DNA from: Bolinopsis microptera
Taxonomy: Eukaryota; Ctenophora; Tentaculata; Lobata; Bolinopsidae
Direction of reading: 5' to 3'
NCBI RefSeq assembly: GCF_026151205.1
Contig: NC_087078.1
Span: forward strand, 15,145,118-15,209,117
DNA: 64,000 nucleotides
The notes under the pieces are model-generated. The model searched no databases. It worked only from the letters and a program-made list of their open reading frames with translations, and had not been told where the DNA came from. Of the stretch, positions 21,162 through 32,577 are shown piece after piece. Each line of letters begins with the position of its first letter. The first letter of the stretch is position 1. The position numbers and the translations under genes were made by a program.

Positions 21162-24100
21162 ATGCCGAGATACCGATCCAGATCGAAATCACCTATACAG
21201 CGTATCAGGAAGAAAGGGAACCTCACCATTATCGAGGTAACGTATTTTAACTTGAGGGGGGGGGGGGGGTTGTTTGGCTGTTGATAACACAATCATTCCG
21301 AGATTGCATAACAAAGGCCAGGGGAACTCTGCCTTCCGAGTTCCAAGATTTTTACGGTCAGAAAAGAGGCGTACTTTTCAAATCAAATGCAAAACTTCAA
21401 TCATGGGAACATCTAATAAAAGTACGCAATCACACTATGGGTGACCATTATCTGATTTAAGGCCACTCCCTTGACTCTTGTAGACTTCGTATAAGGGTAG
21501 CGGTTTATCCTCGCCTTTAGTTAGACATCTTCCTGACTTTTTTCCCGTCCACTTCGAGGAGGTAAGCTGCTGAGTACCCTGGTTTGGTGTATCCTGAGAC
21601 ACTTACGAAGGTTGCAGCATTAAGTCCCAGAGCGTCTCCACCAGCCCTGATCACAGTCCACAAACTGACATCAGAATCGGCACCTGAGCCTTTGTCGTTC
21701 CAAGTGTGTTTAACTTTAGCCTGTACAACGTATTCGTTCTGGACACAACAGTACTTTTTGGGGTCAGGTTTGGTGGAGTGACTGTTCACTGCCACATCTC
21801 CAAGACAGCTGTATCCAGACGGAGCGTTCATCTTGTAGATGGCCACATCAGCATTTGCTCCACTCCCTCGGTCATTCCACACTTTAGAGAAGCTGGTAGG
21901 GTTAATGAGAGGGTTCATCAGAGCTCCTGGGTTTCTCAGTGACACCAACACAGCTTTAGCATTGGGAGATCTCCAACTTCCAGTAGCGACATCTCCGAGA
22001 GAACAGTACTCCTTCTGAGAGTTCCTAACTCTCCATATCGCTCCGTCCATGTTGGCACCTGATCCTGCATCACTCCAGATCAGCTGATAATCAGAGTACT
22101 TGTAGATTATCTCCGGGTTGCCTTGGCCTAGAGCTGCCGATACTGTTATCAGTGCTACAGCTGTAAACAGGATCATAATTGCTCTCCTTTGGGTCCTTGT
22201 AGATGCGAATCTGTCGAGTGAAGTTCACAGTTTGACCGGGCTGTTTTGTACTCGTCTATGGAAAGTGAGAGTGTGATAAAGACAAAGGGTGATATAAAGT
22301 GTGATATCTCCCAGTCAGGTGTGAAACAGGTGTGATTGTGTGAAACAGGTGTGATTCCACGGGTAGTGATCACTGTCGTCTGATAATTGAAATCAGGTTG
22401 TTTTGAATAACACAGATTGTGTGGACACTTTCACCACTTATCTGCTCTTTATATCTCAAGATCAGCTGCTGCTTTTTTATCCTTTATATCTTAACAAACT
22501 AGAAGACTAAAGACATGTTGGCAATGTGACCAAAGCTTTGAAAATCTTAATTATCTGTCATTACTGTAACTGTTAATTCTAAAAATACCACTTCAGAGAG
22601 TTTTCATAAATGATTGGGCTCGGAATGAGAGCTGAAACTATAATTTGACAAGTTTTTTCTCTAAGTAGTTTAGGTATATAATAGAAGATAAATGTTGTGT
22701 TTTTCAGGGGATGTACCAGCCAACTATAGAAGAAGATAAGAAGCTATACGAAAGTAAGAATTGTTATGTATTTTGGTTCGGACTGGTACTGGCCATGTTT
22801 TCGCTAGAACACCTCGTTTTTCTCATAAGTTTCATTCTTACTCTCTTTGTCGTTCCTGGGACTATGGACAATACATTCCTGTAGAGAATTACACTACACT
22901 ATTCTTTCCCTAACTAATCTTTACTACTGCTACTGTTCAGAATACAAGAAGTGGATATCGGAAGTAGAACAAACTGCCGCCCCACCCTTACGGCATCTCA
23001 CTCTCCCAGAAACAGAGCTTCTTCACAAGGCTAAGAAGTTTGCTATGGAGTGCTCTGTTCAGGCAGTGAGTTTGATTTCCTTATCAGTTCCTTATCACTC
23101 TCCTTATCAGTGCTTCACAATATCTCTTAGAAAATAATAGCGAGCATCTTAAAAGTTAGAAGTTGGTTTGTATAAGAACCATGCTGTCATTAATGAATTA
23201 CCCCCAATAAAATGTAAAATGATCTATAATAACAGGTGTTGACCAAGAAGCCTATAGATGTGTACAGTAACATGACTGAGGAGCAGCGCCAGCAGCAGCG
23301 CGACCGCGCGGTATCCCTCATGTGCCGTGTCTATGTGGGGAGTATCCACTATGATCTTACTGAGGATGATCTGCGCAAAGCCTTCGCTCCTTTCGGACCA
23401 ATCAAGGTGGGTTCTGACTTGCTTGATACTTTAAATTGTTGTTATTTCTAATTTTATTTCATGTTCTGAACTGAAATTATTGGATAGTTTAACAAATTTT
23501 GTTCTACAATTGAATTATTGAAATTGTCTGATATAGTTTGTAACTGTTTACTATTTGCAGGGTATCAATTTGTCCTGGGATACAGCTACACTGGGTAAAT
23601 CCCGGTCACACAAAGGTTACGCCTTCCTGGAGTACAACGTGGCAGAGAGTGCGCAACTTGCACTCGATCAGATGAACGGAGTCATGTTGGGTGGTAAACC
23701 TCTCAAGGTAGAGATTAATTAGCTTAAAATCTAGTTAATTATTTAATTTGTTAATTAACAGTACTAACACGTTAATGACGCGTCAGGTATTATTTAGCCT
23801 TCCCCCAGGGTCTTGTATGAATATCAATTATTCTGGGAAAGGACAACTAATAAACTGGAAAGTAAAATAAAAGTCGCACCACTTTTAAATAAAAGTCGCA
23901 CAATGATAACAAAAAACTTGCTCTATAATATAGATTGTAGAGTGATAAAAGATAAGAAGTGTTAAGTAGTTATGACGTCATATTGATTAGAATTGATATT
24001 AGACATGAGGCTTAATAAGCGCTAAAATAACAACTTGTTGTTCAGTGTGCTCGACCAAGCAATATTCCAGCAGCGTTGCCGCTGATAAAGCAGATAACAG

Positions 24101-27100
24101 AAGAAGCCTCCACCCAACCTCGCATATTTGTCGCATCAATTCACCAGGTAATTATCCGTAATATTAACTTTACTTATCATGCTTTCATGATTTCTCAGAT
24201 TTTTGAGAAGTTCTCAGTTCTGGTATTCTGAGTGTGTCCTAAACCCAACGGGTTATTGATATATTATCTCCTGTATAATTCTGGTGAAATTTTATCAGGA
24301 TTTATCAGAAACAGACATAAGGAGTGTTTTTGAAGCGTTTGGTCCAATACAAGCTATCCAACTGTCACAGGACGTCATGCCGGGAAAACATCAAGGGTAA
24401 GTTTACATATGGTAAAATTTAAACATCTAAATTTAATTGGAATTTGTTTTGGTAAGCCGTGATAAAACACAAATCGGTTTAAATTCTTTGTAACTACTTA
24501 CAATATTATGTTCTCTAGTCATAAGAAATAACCATCTGTTAAGGATGTCAGCCTTTAAGTTACTAGTTTTGACTTTTAATTATCAATCAAAATGAAAATA
24601 TATATAAACTTCCCGTGATAATCTAAATTTAGCTCAGAAATCCTAGTACACTACATTGTTACACTGCTGACTGCACTTTTACACTGCATTGTTACACTAC
24701 ACTGTTACACTGCATCGTTACACTACATTGTTACACTGCACTGTTACACTACATTGTTACACTACACTGTTACACTACACTGTTACACTACACTGTTACA
24801 CTGCATCGTTACACTACATTGTTACACTACACTGCATTGTTACACTACATTGTTACACTACACTGTTACACTGCACTGTTACACTACATTGTTACACTAC
24901 ACTGTTACACTACATCGTTACACTACATTGTTACACTACACTGTTACACTGCACTGTTACACTACACTGTTATACTACACTGTTACACTACACTGTTACA
25001 CTGCATTGTAACACCTGCTGCTATTTGATCTGTTGGCTGTACTTTAGTAAAAAACCTGGCCTCGGTGATTTTTCGTTATGATCCATTAATTCCCTCTTTA
25101 ATTCCTTCAAATAGGACATAATATTATAGCGCTGAATCGAAAATGTCACAGGAAATTTCAAAATCTGAGGAAAATTAAAATACATTTAATTAGTGTACTT
25201 GCACCAATTGGATTCTTTTCCAATTGTATGCATGGTTTGACAATCTCCCAACGACTGGATCACACACAAGAAGACACTGTATATTTTGCTAAATAATTTA
25301 CTGATTTTTAACGCACTTATATTCTGCAGATACGGATTTATTGAGTACGAAAACTTGGACTCAGCGAACGACGCGGTCGCTGCCATGAATCTGTTTGACC
25401 TAGGTGGTCAGTTTCTGAGAGTGGGACGGGCAATAACTCCTCCGCAACAGATGGCTCAGCCTGAACCTGTTCCTCCTGAGATTGCCGCTGCCGCTGCCGC
25501 TGCAGCCGCAGCTTCAAGAGCTATAGCTGCTCAAGGTATAATGTTATTTGTCATATGGATTTACCATAAGTAAAGTAAATATCCTGTATTTTGGTTACAG
25601 CCTGATTTCATAATCATATATCATATTTCCCATCGTTTATTATGATTTATTCTAAGTCTTGAAACATAAGACAGCCACTAATCGTATGTTGATGTCACAT
25701 TTTCATAACAATTGCTAAGAATTTTAACATGTCTATTTCAGATGAAGTAGTAGCAACTTCCCGCTCTCAAGGCCAAAGCCATGGCCATGGCGGCCATTCC
25801 CGTCCCCACGACAACAGTCACTCTAATTCACGGAAGAAACACAGACACGGTAGCAGAGAGAGATCTTCTAGAAGAAGCAGGAGTAGAGAGCGAGGTAGCA
25901 AGAAGGATAAGAAGAAGAAGAGGCAAGTTTTGTTACATTCTTGGCCCTTTGGTATTTTTCAATGTTTATATTTAGGAAAGCCCTAAAAGTAAGTTAATTT
26001 TCACGCCAGCTGTGATACTCATTATGCAGAGAGAAAGAGGGCAAGAAAGAAACAGAAGAAGCAACTAACGAGGATGAAGATGAGGGCCTGAACGCTAAAG
26101 AGAAGGCTAAGAAAACCATAGAGGGTTTGAAAGGAGATATTTCTATTTCTCAAGAGGAGGAAATGTCTATCACTGGTAGTAATGCACGTTTCATGATCAT
26201 GCAGAAGCTAGCTATGAAGGACAAAGAGGTAAGGTTTAGGGTTAAGAAAACAATTTTCGAAGAATAAAAAGTTGTGGGGCAAATTTTGTCACACTTTTAA
26301 GGTGAATCAGATGTTTTTGGAATGCGCACAAGCTTTAATAGTGAATTTGTAGCGCAACACGTACATTTATACGCGCGCGTGCCGCGCCCCCTGTATTATT
26401 ATTATTATGTAATATCATGTTTAATTTCGTGTTTTAATTATCGAATTTGAATTTTGACGGCAAACTTAATGGCGGTTTCAAAGCACGATAGAGTAACACT
26501 TACGTAAAACAAAGAACCATCCGCTTAGTATACAAAGGCATCATTTTAAGTCACCATGGCCTTCAAATCCTAGGTTGTTACCTAGCTGCACTCCACCATT
26601 CAACTGGAAGTATCAGTCGATTGATTTGTTCGAATACAAAATTCCTTGTATCACGTCGTGACCCCCACGGTCGTTTCACTATGGTAGAGTTTCTACAATA
26701 CAGGGGGAGCCGCGCACTTGTGCTCGGCGGGTCATACAACGTATGACAAAAAATTCCAGCGTCGATTATAACCGATCGCGGGAATTTTGAATGTAAACCT
26801 GATAAGAGAAGATTGAGAAATGGGCATACACGAATATTTTTCATTTCCATCACCCTGCCACATTATCTGAGTAATGCATGCTGACGCCTTACACTGCTTG
26901 TCGATGTCAATTCCGAAAAGCTGGGTAGTGGATATATATATAATATAGTCGACGCGCTGCAATCTTAGACGTATCGTATCTTAGTTTAATGTTTAAATTA
27001 TTTTTTATCGTTTTATTGCCTTTCAGAGTACGGTTATGATATTGAAAAATATGGTTGCATTCGAAGATGTCGATGATGAATTGGAAGGAGAGGTCAGTTC

Positions 27101-27952
27101 CAACTTATCACATTTCTTATTAAAAACAGTTATTACTGCGTATCGAAATTAAGTTTATTCCTTTACATCCAGGGTTGTTTCAGAAATAAGATCTCATCTC
27201 GATCTTAATCTCATACTGTATACTTTCTAATTCAGGTGAAAGAAGAGTGTGGGAAGCACGGCAAAGTAAAGAAAGTAGTAGTATATCAAGAAGCTCAGAG
27301 TGAGGCGGATGATGCGGAGGTGTTTGTCAAGATATTTGTACAGTTCTACAAATCATCAGGTAACCATCTTGTTTAATGGTTTCAAGTGCCTGGTTATGTC
27401 CTTGAAAATTGAAACATTATGATAATACTACTGGTTCCTTCCAGCTTCCTGTAGAAATTAAATTGAAATGTTTCGGCTGCATGTTATAAAATGGAGCCAT
27501 AAATACATCTAGAGCAGGAAATATGTGCTGATTGAGTTAATATGTGATTAAAAAACCACCAGTTTTCACTAGTTTTGACCAAATTTCCACCACAATTCGA
27601 CGGCACGCAAAAACTCAACAGACCGGATCACGTACTGCAGCACGTGCCGTCTACTTTTAGCTAAAACGAATACTCCGTCTCGTAGCGCATTACGTGATGC
27701 ATTACGTGCCGTCTAGCTAGGGTATAACCAGTATATTATATTCTAGCATATGGTTAACATTACAAATATAATTCCTAATATCTTTAAATCGGGAACAATG
27801 TATTATAAATATTTTTGCGCCCTTGACAATGCTCTCTCTCAGAGTGTGAGGTAGCTATCAACGCCTTAAATGGACGCTGGTTTGGTGGACGAACAATCGA
27901 CGCTCAACAATACGAAGAACAGCGGTTCTTACGAGATGATCTCTCCGGATGA
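21162..27952 (+). CDS. PUF60: PUF60/half-pint poly(U)-binding splicing factor
   Basis: Nuclear factor that aids 3' splice-site recognition with U2AF. Thirteen exons with matching phases: 21162-21236, 22708-22753, 22941-23065, 23236-23406, 23561-23707, 24046-24147, 24299-24396, 25330-25535, 25742-25922, 26030-26228, 27027-27092, 27236-27359, 27843-27952; about 549 aa (human about 559). RRM1 spans about 113-190 ([12 protein letters not shown]), RRM2 about 214-295 ([11 protein letters not shown]), then a poly-Ala linker. The C-terminal U2AF-homology motif (about 452-545) keeps the R525-W526-F527 peptide-binding triplet. Unusual is exon 9, a His-rich then RS/Lys-rich segment not in human PUF60. 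Exon 9 ends with AG|GCAAGT, a GC-AG intron. Exon 1 ([11 protein letters not shown]...) is inferred from phase and position; translation could instead start at the ATG in exon 2. Confidence 0.93.
21517..22176 (-). CDS. secreted protein with three Vps62-type repeats
   Basis: 219 aa, intronless, antisense inside PUF60 intron 1. Residues 1 to about 18 ([18 protein letters not shown]) form a signal peptide. The mature part has three related units, each with a W/Y-x-D-x-GSGA-x-x-D motif: [34 protein letters not shown] and [17 protein letters not shown]. Two of the units are followed by a C-S/C-LGDVA segment. This motif is typical of the Vps62 (DUF946) family. Paired cysteines (CSLGDVA, SCLGDVA, YCCVQ) suggest disulfides. 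The function is unknown; secretion to the surface or a vesicle lumen is an inference from the signal peptide. I cannot give a gene name. Confidence 0.8.
   Translation of the reverse strand: MILFTAVALITVSAALGQGNPEIIYKYSDYQLIWSDAGSGANMDGAIWRVRNSQKEYCSLGDVATGSWRSPNAKAVLVSLRNPGALMNPLINPTSFSKVWNDRGSGANADVAIYKMNAPSGYSCLGDVAVNSHSTKPDPKKYCCVQNEYVVQAKVKHTWNDKGSGADSDVSLWTVIRAGGDALGLNAATFVSVSGYTKPGYSAAYLLEVDGKKVRKMSN
22177..22400 (-). promoter_or_regulatory. upstream region of the secreted Vps62-like gene
   Basis: Contains two tandem copies of a 17-bp unit (22321-22337 and 22339-22355); on the minus strand each holds CACCTG, an E-box type site. A TATA-like TTTATATC lies nearby at about 22287-22300. A regulatory role is inferred from position. 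Confidence 0.35.
22500..22675 (+). repeat. direct repeat of 19265-19431
   Basis: Second member of a duplicated pair, about 85 percent alike by eye, just upstream of PUF60 exon 2. Confidence 0.7.
22851..22916 (+). mobile_element. solo terminus of an Academ-type element
   Basis: Matches the right end of the 8791-12344 element from TTCCTGGGACTATGGACAA to the terminal CCCTAACTA, with an internal deletion. It lies in PUF60 intron 2, between exons 2 and 3. No matching left end nearby. Confidence 0.65.
24646..25016 (+). repeat. 13-bp minisatellite in PUF60 intron 7
   Basis: About 28 tandem units of TTACACTACAYTG type, with third-position-like alternation between ACTG, ATTG and ATCG. Because 13 is not a multiple of 3, it leaves long but meaningless open frames in all three phases. 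Confidence 0.92.
26381..26716. mobile_element. possible MITE in PUF60 intron 10
   Basis: GCCGCGCCCCCTGTATT at 26381-26397 is matched inverted by AATACAGGGGGAGCCGCGC at 26697-26715. The sequence between has no coding pattern. No clear target duplication. Confidence 0.45.
27598..27714. mobile_element. possible small MITE in PUF60 intron 12
   Basis: GACGGCACG at the left and CGTGCCGTC twice toward the right form inverted repeats about 115 bp apart. The type is unknown. Confidence 0.35.
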
Positions 27953-29850
27953 TCATGCGTTGATAGCTGATCAGAACTTTTTAGCTGTTTTTCAACACTT
28001 TTTTTTTGGACGCCCAAGTTGTTCCCATATTATCTTTTTCGTCGCACTGAAACTCAGAATAAGACACTTATAGTTATTGATATTCACAAATGTTTTAACT
28101 TATTTTATTAATGAGTTCTGTAGATTTCCGACGTTTTCTGACTTAATGTTCAGGGAAAACTGAGTTAGTGTGTATTTTTTCATTCAATGTATTTTAAAGT
28201 GGCAAAAGTTATAAGTGGTAGTTAGGTATGACTCAAACGAGTGCTTTGAATTGTGATGTAGCCTAGGTAACTTTCGATTATCCGTTGGTATGTCGCACTT
28301 CATCATGGCAAAGAGGTGTGGCTCCGCAAATTTATTTCATGATTTCTTCGTTATTGAATGACACAGCGCAGAGTTATTAACAACAGCTTTGACGGTTAAA
28401 AACTTCTAATGAAACATGTTAAGGCCTCAAGTTGACTGCATATAACTAATCCTAAAGCGTAACATTTTCTCACCACTATAATTCTAAAAGAGAGATCACG
28501 TACAACTATAAATTGCTATAATTGCTTCGCACTTAACGCTGCACAAGATGACATGTGCAAATTAACGACTTAGCTTGTCACCATCAAAGTTGAAAGATCA
28601 GCTGCTGGGAGAGGCGTTTGCCGTGTAAAAGACAGGACGGTTGTGCGCCAGAAACCCGTTAACAGTTGGTTATAACCGTTTGCAGCACTTGAAATGTAGC
28701 GGCCGCCCTACACTGCACATACAGGCACACTTCTTGTTGACGTACGTGACGCTAACTTAAACTAATGCCCATTGTCAAATATGCCATAGTTTGATCGGCG
28801 ATACCAGACTTCAAAGATAGTGACGTGCATCATGAGTTTATATAAAACTTCAGGGCTTCATATTTTAGATTTTACACTTTACAGTCAGCAGTTTCTCCAG
28901 AGCTATGTGAAATATGTTGTTACTTGTATTTCGGGTCTATGTTAACATGTACTGTGTTTCCGAGAGCTCAATAAATTTGTTTTTGATTTTTGTTGAAAAT
29001 TATACAACCACTACCTTGACGATACGTGACAGGGTTGGAACTTTTGAATGGGGGATTTATATCTTTCAATTTCATCCATCTCTTAGTCGTAGGTCTTGAA
29101 ATGTTTTTTTAATCAGCGAAATGTTATCACACATCTTCATTAGTGAAGCTCAATTTTTACGTGAATAGAATATATATTTGTGGTGACCAATGCATATTTG
29201 CCTATTTTAAACCTTATCATTTTATTTTACCCTGCCTTATCGAACCTCATTAAAATCAAATCTCATTTAAACCATTCGTCAAGTCAGCGTCCACAGATGT
29301 TTCGTTTTAGACACACAATTTCTCATTCTGAATCTGATAAGACTCTTCATTCTTCTCATTGGCACTCACGCTGAGTTTCTGCTATCAGAGCAGGTGTCAT
29401 GTCGCACAGTCGCACCATTCTCCATTCTCATCATATCCGTTTTTAGAGGGTTGTAAACCACTTCTGATCATACCTAAAAATGTAGAAACGTCATAATTGA
29501 TAAAATGCAGGTTTTCCGGTAGATTTTGCACGCGTGGTACACGACGTCGGGAAGCTACCAACAAGACTCCCAGTACTCGTCACTTTTATGTGAATAATAA
29601 GATGTGGGATTAATTGGTTATTATCTTGAGCAGTAAACTGAAGTTGCGACCTGCATTTTTCCTTATCTTAATTTGATAGTCTACTTGGCGGTTTATACCC
29701 CTTTCAACATTCATGAGCACTTCATTGATCTTAAAACACTGGTGCTAATGACATTATGTAATTACACATTTACCGTGGGGCCTAAACACGACAATCTAGT
29801 CTCTTTGAAGAGGAGTAGATAAGCATTTATTTCTCGGTTCCTATTTCTTT
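27953..29850. other. 3' flank of PUF60, no gene seen
   Basis: Should contain the PUF60 3' UTR. No AATAAA lies close to the stop codon; one occurs near 28969. The remainder shows no convincing coding sequence on either strand. Confidence 0.35.
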
Positions 29851-30231
29851 GCTGAGGAGGGGGCTGTAGGACTCTAGAGCGGGTGACTGCAGTAGAGCGG
29901 ATTTAGTTGGAAGTAGGACCCTAGAGCGGAGTCAAATCGCCAGGGTAGGACTCGACAGCGGAACTCCCTTACCGGACCCATACTATGAGGACTCTAGAGC
30001 GGTATCCACATGCAGATTTAAGAGCGGTTAGAAATTGGATTAGAAAATTAAGCGGTTAGAAATTTGAGAGTCAAGTTAGTTTTGAAGATTGAGTTATGTT
30101 TTTTAATCAATGATTAATAATAGTCGTCACATAATGATGATAAAATTGATAAAACTTATTATACATTAATACTGCGAATCAAATATCTGAAAATAGTTGA
30201 TCACTCCTCGATCATCACGTTCCTCAACATG

Positions 30232-30797
30232 TCAAGGTGGGAGACAAGGTCCTGATCGTCGTAGACTTCGCTGACGGGCTCGTTTTGCAGGAGGAGCATC
30301 CCCGTAACTCTTCTTGAGCATCATCTCATCCGTAGTGGACTGTTCTATGTAGACTGCTTGAAAAAAGGTCCAGATAGTTGGGTTAGAGTGTCCCACCATT
30401 GCTGCAAACTTTCTGTTAAAGGCCTCTGTGTAGTTGTTTGTCTTGTTGAGGTTGCAGACAGTCCGGTCGACAGTCCAGGATCTGGGCAGGAGGGTTGTCG
30501 GAGAATATCCGAAGATCCTTGGCACGGGAGTAGATGGTCTTCACTTCGCAGTCTAAAAGGTTCGCAGGGTGGATGTGAGGTTTAGGGGTATCAAAAATGG
30601 AATCCCCAAGGGTGTAGAGGCGACCAGGACACTTTGCTTCCTTCGGACGCATCGCCAACATTGACGGAATGACGGCCGTCTTGGGTAGGTTTTCTGTCCT
30701 TACCGTAGCGGAATCTTCGCAGAACAAGGTCAATGCTGCCGGCTGTTCGTCCCCGGATGAAGATGGGCTTCTCGGGAGGAGTTGAGGAATGACTCAC
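30232..30797 (-). pseudogene. MULE transposase remnant (FLYWCH finger and C-terminus)
   Basis: Homology lies in at least two frames on the minus strand. The upstream block resembles the end of a FLYWCH zinc finger. The downstream block has the TNN-x-E-x-FN and HPTIW-like motifs (HSNPTIWTFFQAVYIEQ) that follow the catalytic domain in MULE transposases. The DDE core is deleted, so no active enzyme is possible. Confidence 0.7.
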
Positions 30798-31218
30798 TCT
30801 GCATATTGTAGATAGTTGTAAAGAGGAGTAGGAATCGAATGTGATATACTAAAACTAAATTCGCCGTGACATTCATACTGCACTATCGAAATCACTAACA
30901 AGAACCGCTATGCGACGGGATCTGATCTGGATCATACCCTGTCACCAGACTGAACATGAGATACCTTTAGTAGCTTAGTAGGTGCTAAAGTGTCACGTGA
31001 TGAGATCCTCATTCCTAAATGATCTGCTTGAGTGCACGTACTTGGTCGGTATTTCGCTTAGCGAAATCACATCGATACGACCAGTTCATAATTATACCTC
31101 TTATCAAAGAAATTTTTGCATTTTAGAGTAGCATGAGAATATTCCAGTCAAATGGAAGAAGTTTATACTGAACAATTGTCTAACGTGTCTTAAAATTATA
31201 TTACAATATGATATGATG

Positions 31219-31513
31219 GGGGGGGGGGGGGGCCAACGCCCTTAAAGGCCCTAGACGCATCGAAAATCCGAAAAGGGCCCTAGAAATCGGGGCTTTTTGG
31301 GGCCTTTTGGGGCCTTTTGACCATGACCACTATTTGATAGTGTTTATGGACCATAATCTCCATGTAAATACACTCAAATAAACATAAAAGTACTGTGCAA
31401 GTAGTCAGATAATATCATTAAAGCACTTAGCATATATCAAACTTGATGAAATTGAAGTTAATTCTAGGGCCCCAAAAGGCCCTTTTGGGGCGTTGGCCCC
31501 CCCCCCCCCCCCC
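31219..31513. mobile_element. MITE with poly-G/poly-C ends nested in the MULE
   Basis: Starts with a G tract and CCAACGCCC, ends with GGGCGTTGG and a C tract; further inside, AAAGGCCCTAGA and CTAGGGCCCC are inverted. The 7-bp direct repeat TATGATG lies on both sides (31212-31218, 31514-31520). No coding capacity. Same end type as the MITE at 1839. Confidence 0.8.
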
Positions 31514-31823
31514 TATGATGTATAATATAAATAAATCGATCTTGGACAATTTTCTGCTTCAAGTTCACCTTGAACTTAACTCCATGACTTATTCTAATGT
31601 CACGACTGTAATAATCAATCACGAGTTGTATCTAATCTGATTTCAATCTTCCGACCAAGTCCGCTCTACAGTCCACTTTCAAATTTCTAACCGCTCTAAA
31701 ATGTGCAAGTGGGTACCGCTCTAGAGTCCTTATAGTATGCAGGGTCCTGTAAGGGAGTTCCGCTCTAGAGTCCTACCCTGGCGCGATTTGACTGCGCTCT
31801 AGAGTCCTGCTCGCTGAGGAGGG

Positions 31824-32036
31824 ATCCTCATTAGTACTGGTAGTGGTAGTTGAACTTGTTGTGTTTTACAGCAAGTTTTTATTAATCATTAAGTTTTTTA
31901 TTAATAGACTTTTTATTGTCATTAGCAGGTATTGGTAACAAATGCGCCTGCTGAGTTACCATGTTTTAGGTCGCCATCATACGTGACCGCCATTTTACCG
32001 ACTTTAAGCCCTTTTTACTGTATTATTGTTTAATAT
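31824..32036. other. short intergenic stretch
   Basis: Nothing recognised. Confidence 0.3.
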
Positions 32037-32577
32037 TTGACCGATTTGGCAGAGAACGATACAAAAAATAAAAGCTAATGTGTGATGTTAGTGTTACGGA
32101 CGATTTATTCATATCGTCACCGCGCGGTATAGTCATGGAAATTGGAATGTACCAATTATAATTATTTATTCATTCTAAAGTTGTTTCCACCGTGTTACTG
32201 TTATTAAGCCTTAAGCCCATGAATTTGATATTAATATTATATATTTACCTTAAGGCTAGAGTTCCGAAATACTAACAAAACCAAAAAACTGACCGATTTG
32301 GCAGAGAACTATACAATTACAACATCCGGTCCTCCTCTGCCTCTGTGTTCAGTCGACACGAACGAAATATTAGGAGAAAAAAAGCTAGTGTGTGATGTTA
32401 CGGATGATTTATTCATATCGTCACCGCGCGGTATAGACATAGTCATGGAAATTGGAATGTACCAATTATTTATTCATTCTAAAATTGTTTCCACCGTGTT
32501 ACTGTTATTAAGCCTTAAGCCCATGAATATAATATTATATATTCGCCTTAAGGCTAGAGTTCCGAATATCATGTCCA
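32037..32577 (+). repeat. tandem duplication, unit about 250-290 bp
   Basis: Units 32037-32286 and about 32290-32577 share GACCGATTTGGCAGAGAAC, TCGTCACCGCGCGGTATAG, TTGTTTCCACCGTGTTACTG and CTTAAGGCTAGAGTTCCGAA. The second unit has an extra 40 bp and an open frame of 94 aa (32298) that I cannot relate to any family; the first unit does not keep that frame, so I do not call it a gene. Confidence 0.85.

Larger units (their letters stand above)
29862..31812 (-). mobile_element. decayed MULE (Mutator-like) transposon
   Basis: Inverted ends share AGGACTCTAGAGCG, with further inner repeats of CTCTAGAGCGG type. An 11-bp direct repeat GCTGAGGAGGG flanks it (29851-29861, 31813-31823), in the 9-11 bp range typical of MULEs. 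Minus-strand coding remains are a FLYWCH-type zinc finger end (KCPGRLYT...HIHPAN, about 30416-30733) and the MULE transposase C-terminus (about 30232-30525: NNYTEAFNRKFAAMVGHSNP). The catalytic middle is missing and the frame is shifted between the two parts. A MITE has inserted at 31219-31513. Confidence 0.78.

Noticed and set aside
24646-25016. CRISPR-like array or coding repeat protein
   Set aside because: Units are a pure 13-bp tandem repeat without spacers, in a eukaryotic intron; frames are open only because the unit lacks stops.
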